Assembly (NCBI GenBank): GCA_029378245.1
Contig: JARKIF010000003.1
Coordinates: 2,604,001-2,668,000 of the forward strand
Source: Roridomyces roridus
Taxonomy: Eukaryota; Basidiomycota; Agaricomycetes; Agaricales; Mycenaceae
Length of the DNA stretch: 64,000 bases
Direction: 5' to 3'
The position numbers were made by a program, and so were the translations under genes. Positions 63,609 to 64,000 of the stretch are shown here, in pieces; position 1 is the stretch's first letter, and every line of letters begins with the position of its first letter. Under the pieces are notes generated by a model. It ran no database searches, was not told the origin of the DNA, and worked only from the letters and a program-made list of their open reading frames with translations.

Positions 63609-63925
63609 TCTCGTGTTAGATCAAAAGAATTCGCGCCAACAGCGACAGTTTCGACGCCTGACATCCATGTTCTGAACACGATTCTTTGTGATGGAGTGGC
63701 GGCGTCTCGACCCTTTTCTTGTAACCTTAGTGTGGCACTTGTACCATAGTTCTTGCAACACGAACTCGATGCCCTCTCCGCGGCTGTTCTAATTCTAATT
63801 CCTGCAGGCATGGACAGATCGGAGAGCTGCTCGCCCGACGACCCGCGACGCACCCATCCGTCCGCTCCACCAATTTCGCTCAAACTCCTGGCATCAAGTA
63901 TGAATTGACTCCAGAAAAACATGTA
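63609..63925. other. Intergenic region
   Basis: Between the 3' ends of two convergent F-box genes. No gene recognised. Confidence 0.4.
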
Positions 63926-64000
63926 CTATTTAAGTGTGACCTCAAGCCCCTCCGCCCGAAGTTGCTCCATTTTGGCTAAGAAGGGTGCACTGAGCTTACT
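63926..64000 (-). CDS. F-box/LRR-like protein, C-terminal end only
   Basis: The last 24 codons and stop of another main-family member. The minus strand reads SKLSAPFLAKMEQLRAEGLE then VTLK and TAG. This is the same ending as the gene at 53,974 (SAPFLAKMEQLRTEGLQVT). The rest lies beyond the window. Confidence 0.75.
   Translation of the reverse strand, partial: SKLSAPFLAKMEQLRAEGLEVTLK

Noticed and set aside
1..64000. CRISPR arrays, prophage, operons or ribosome binding sites
   Set aside because: The window is clearly eukaryotic with spliced genes; none of these features is present.

Overview
The window looks like a gene-dense piece of a filamentous basidiomycete (Agaricomycete-type) genome. 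The evidence is the short GT-AG introns of about 45-60 bp in many genes, a basidiomycete-style tetraspanin with a long N-terminal cytoplasmic tail, secreted cupredoxin and pectinase genes, an intron-bearing nuclear tRNA-Gly, and above all a large family of F-box/leucine-rich-repeat-like proteins. No virus, plasmid or bacterial feature was seen. All calls are read from the sequence; no database search was possible.

Layout. 1-1.4 kb: a pectinase (GH28) 5' end and a small secreted cupredoxin-like gene, both on the minus strand. 2.6-12 kb is the left arm of a large inverted duplication: an MFS drug-efflux-type transporter (+), an epoxide hydrolase (+), an ankyrin-repeat gene (-), an F-box/LRR gene (+), a deleted F-box remnant (+), and cyclophilin-like relics (-). 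12-35 kb is the spacer, packed with F-box/LRR genes and pseudogenes in both orientations. It also holds an FMN-dependent alpha-hydroxyacid oxidase (31.3-32.7 kb) and a 661-bp hAT-type MITE inserted in the 3' end of one F-box gene. 35-48.1 kb is the right arm: the same genes in mirror order and opposite strand, with a roughly 2-kb extra insertion between the transporter and the epoxide hydrolase. 48-53.6 kb: a divergent F-box-like gene, two small predicted single-pass membrane proteins and a tetraspanin. 54-64 kb: more F-box/LRR genes and relics, a 3-kb gene-poor stretch, the tRNA-Gly, a MYND zinc-finger gene, a two-exon F-box/LRR gene of a second subfamily, and the 3' end of another F-box gene leaving the window.

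Function. The transporter and epoxide hydrolase are adjacent in both arms. They could form a small detoxification or metabolite-export unit (inference). The F-box/LRR proteins share an N-terminal coiled segment, an F-box-like domain, a variable repeat body and a C-terminal SRWWTD-type signature. By analogy with other F-box proteins they would be substrate receptors of SCF ubiquitin ligases. About nine members look intact, two more keep long reading frames despite damage, and at least seven are broken by stops, frameshifts, truncation or deletion. This is a birth-and-death gene family, apparently spread partly by copying a divergent ankyrin/F-box gene pair.
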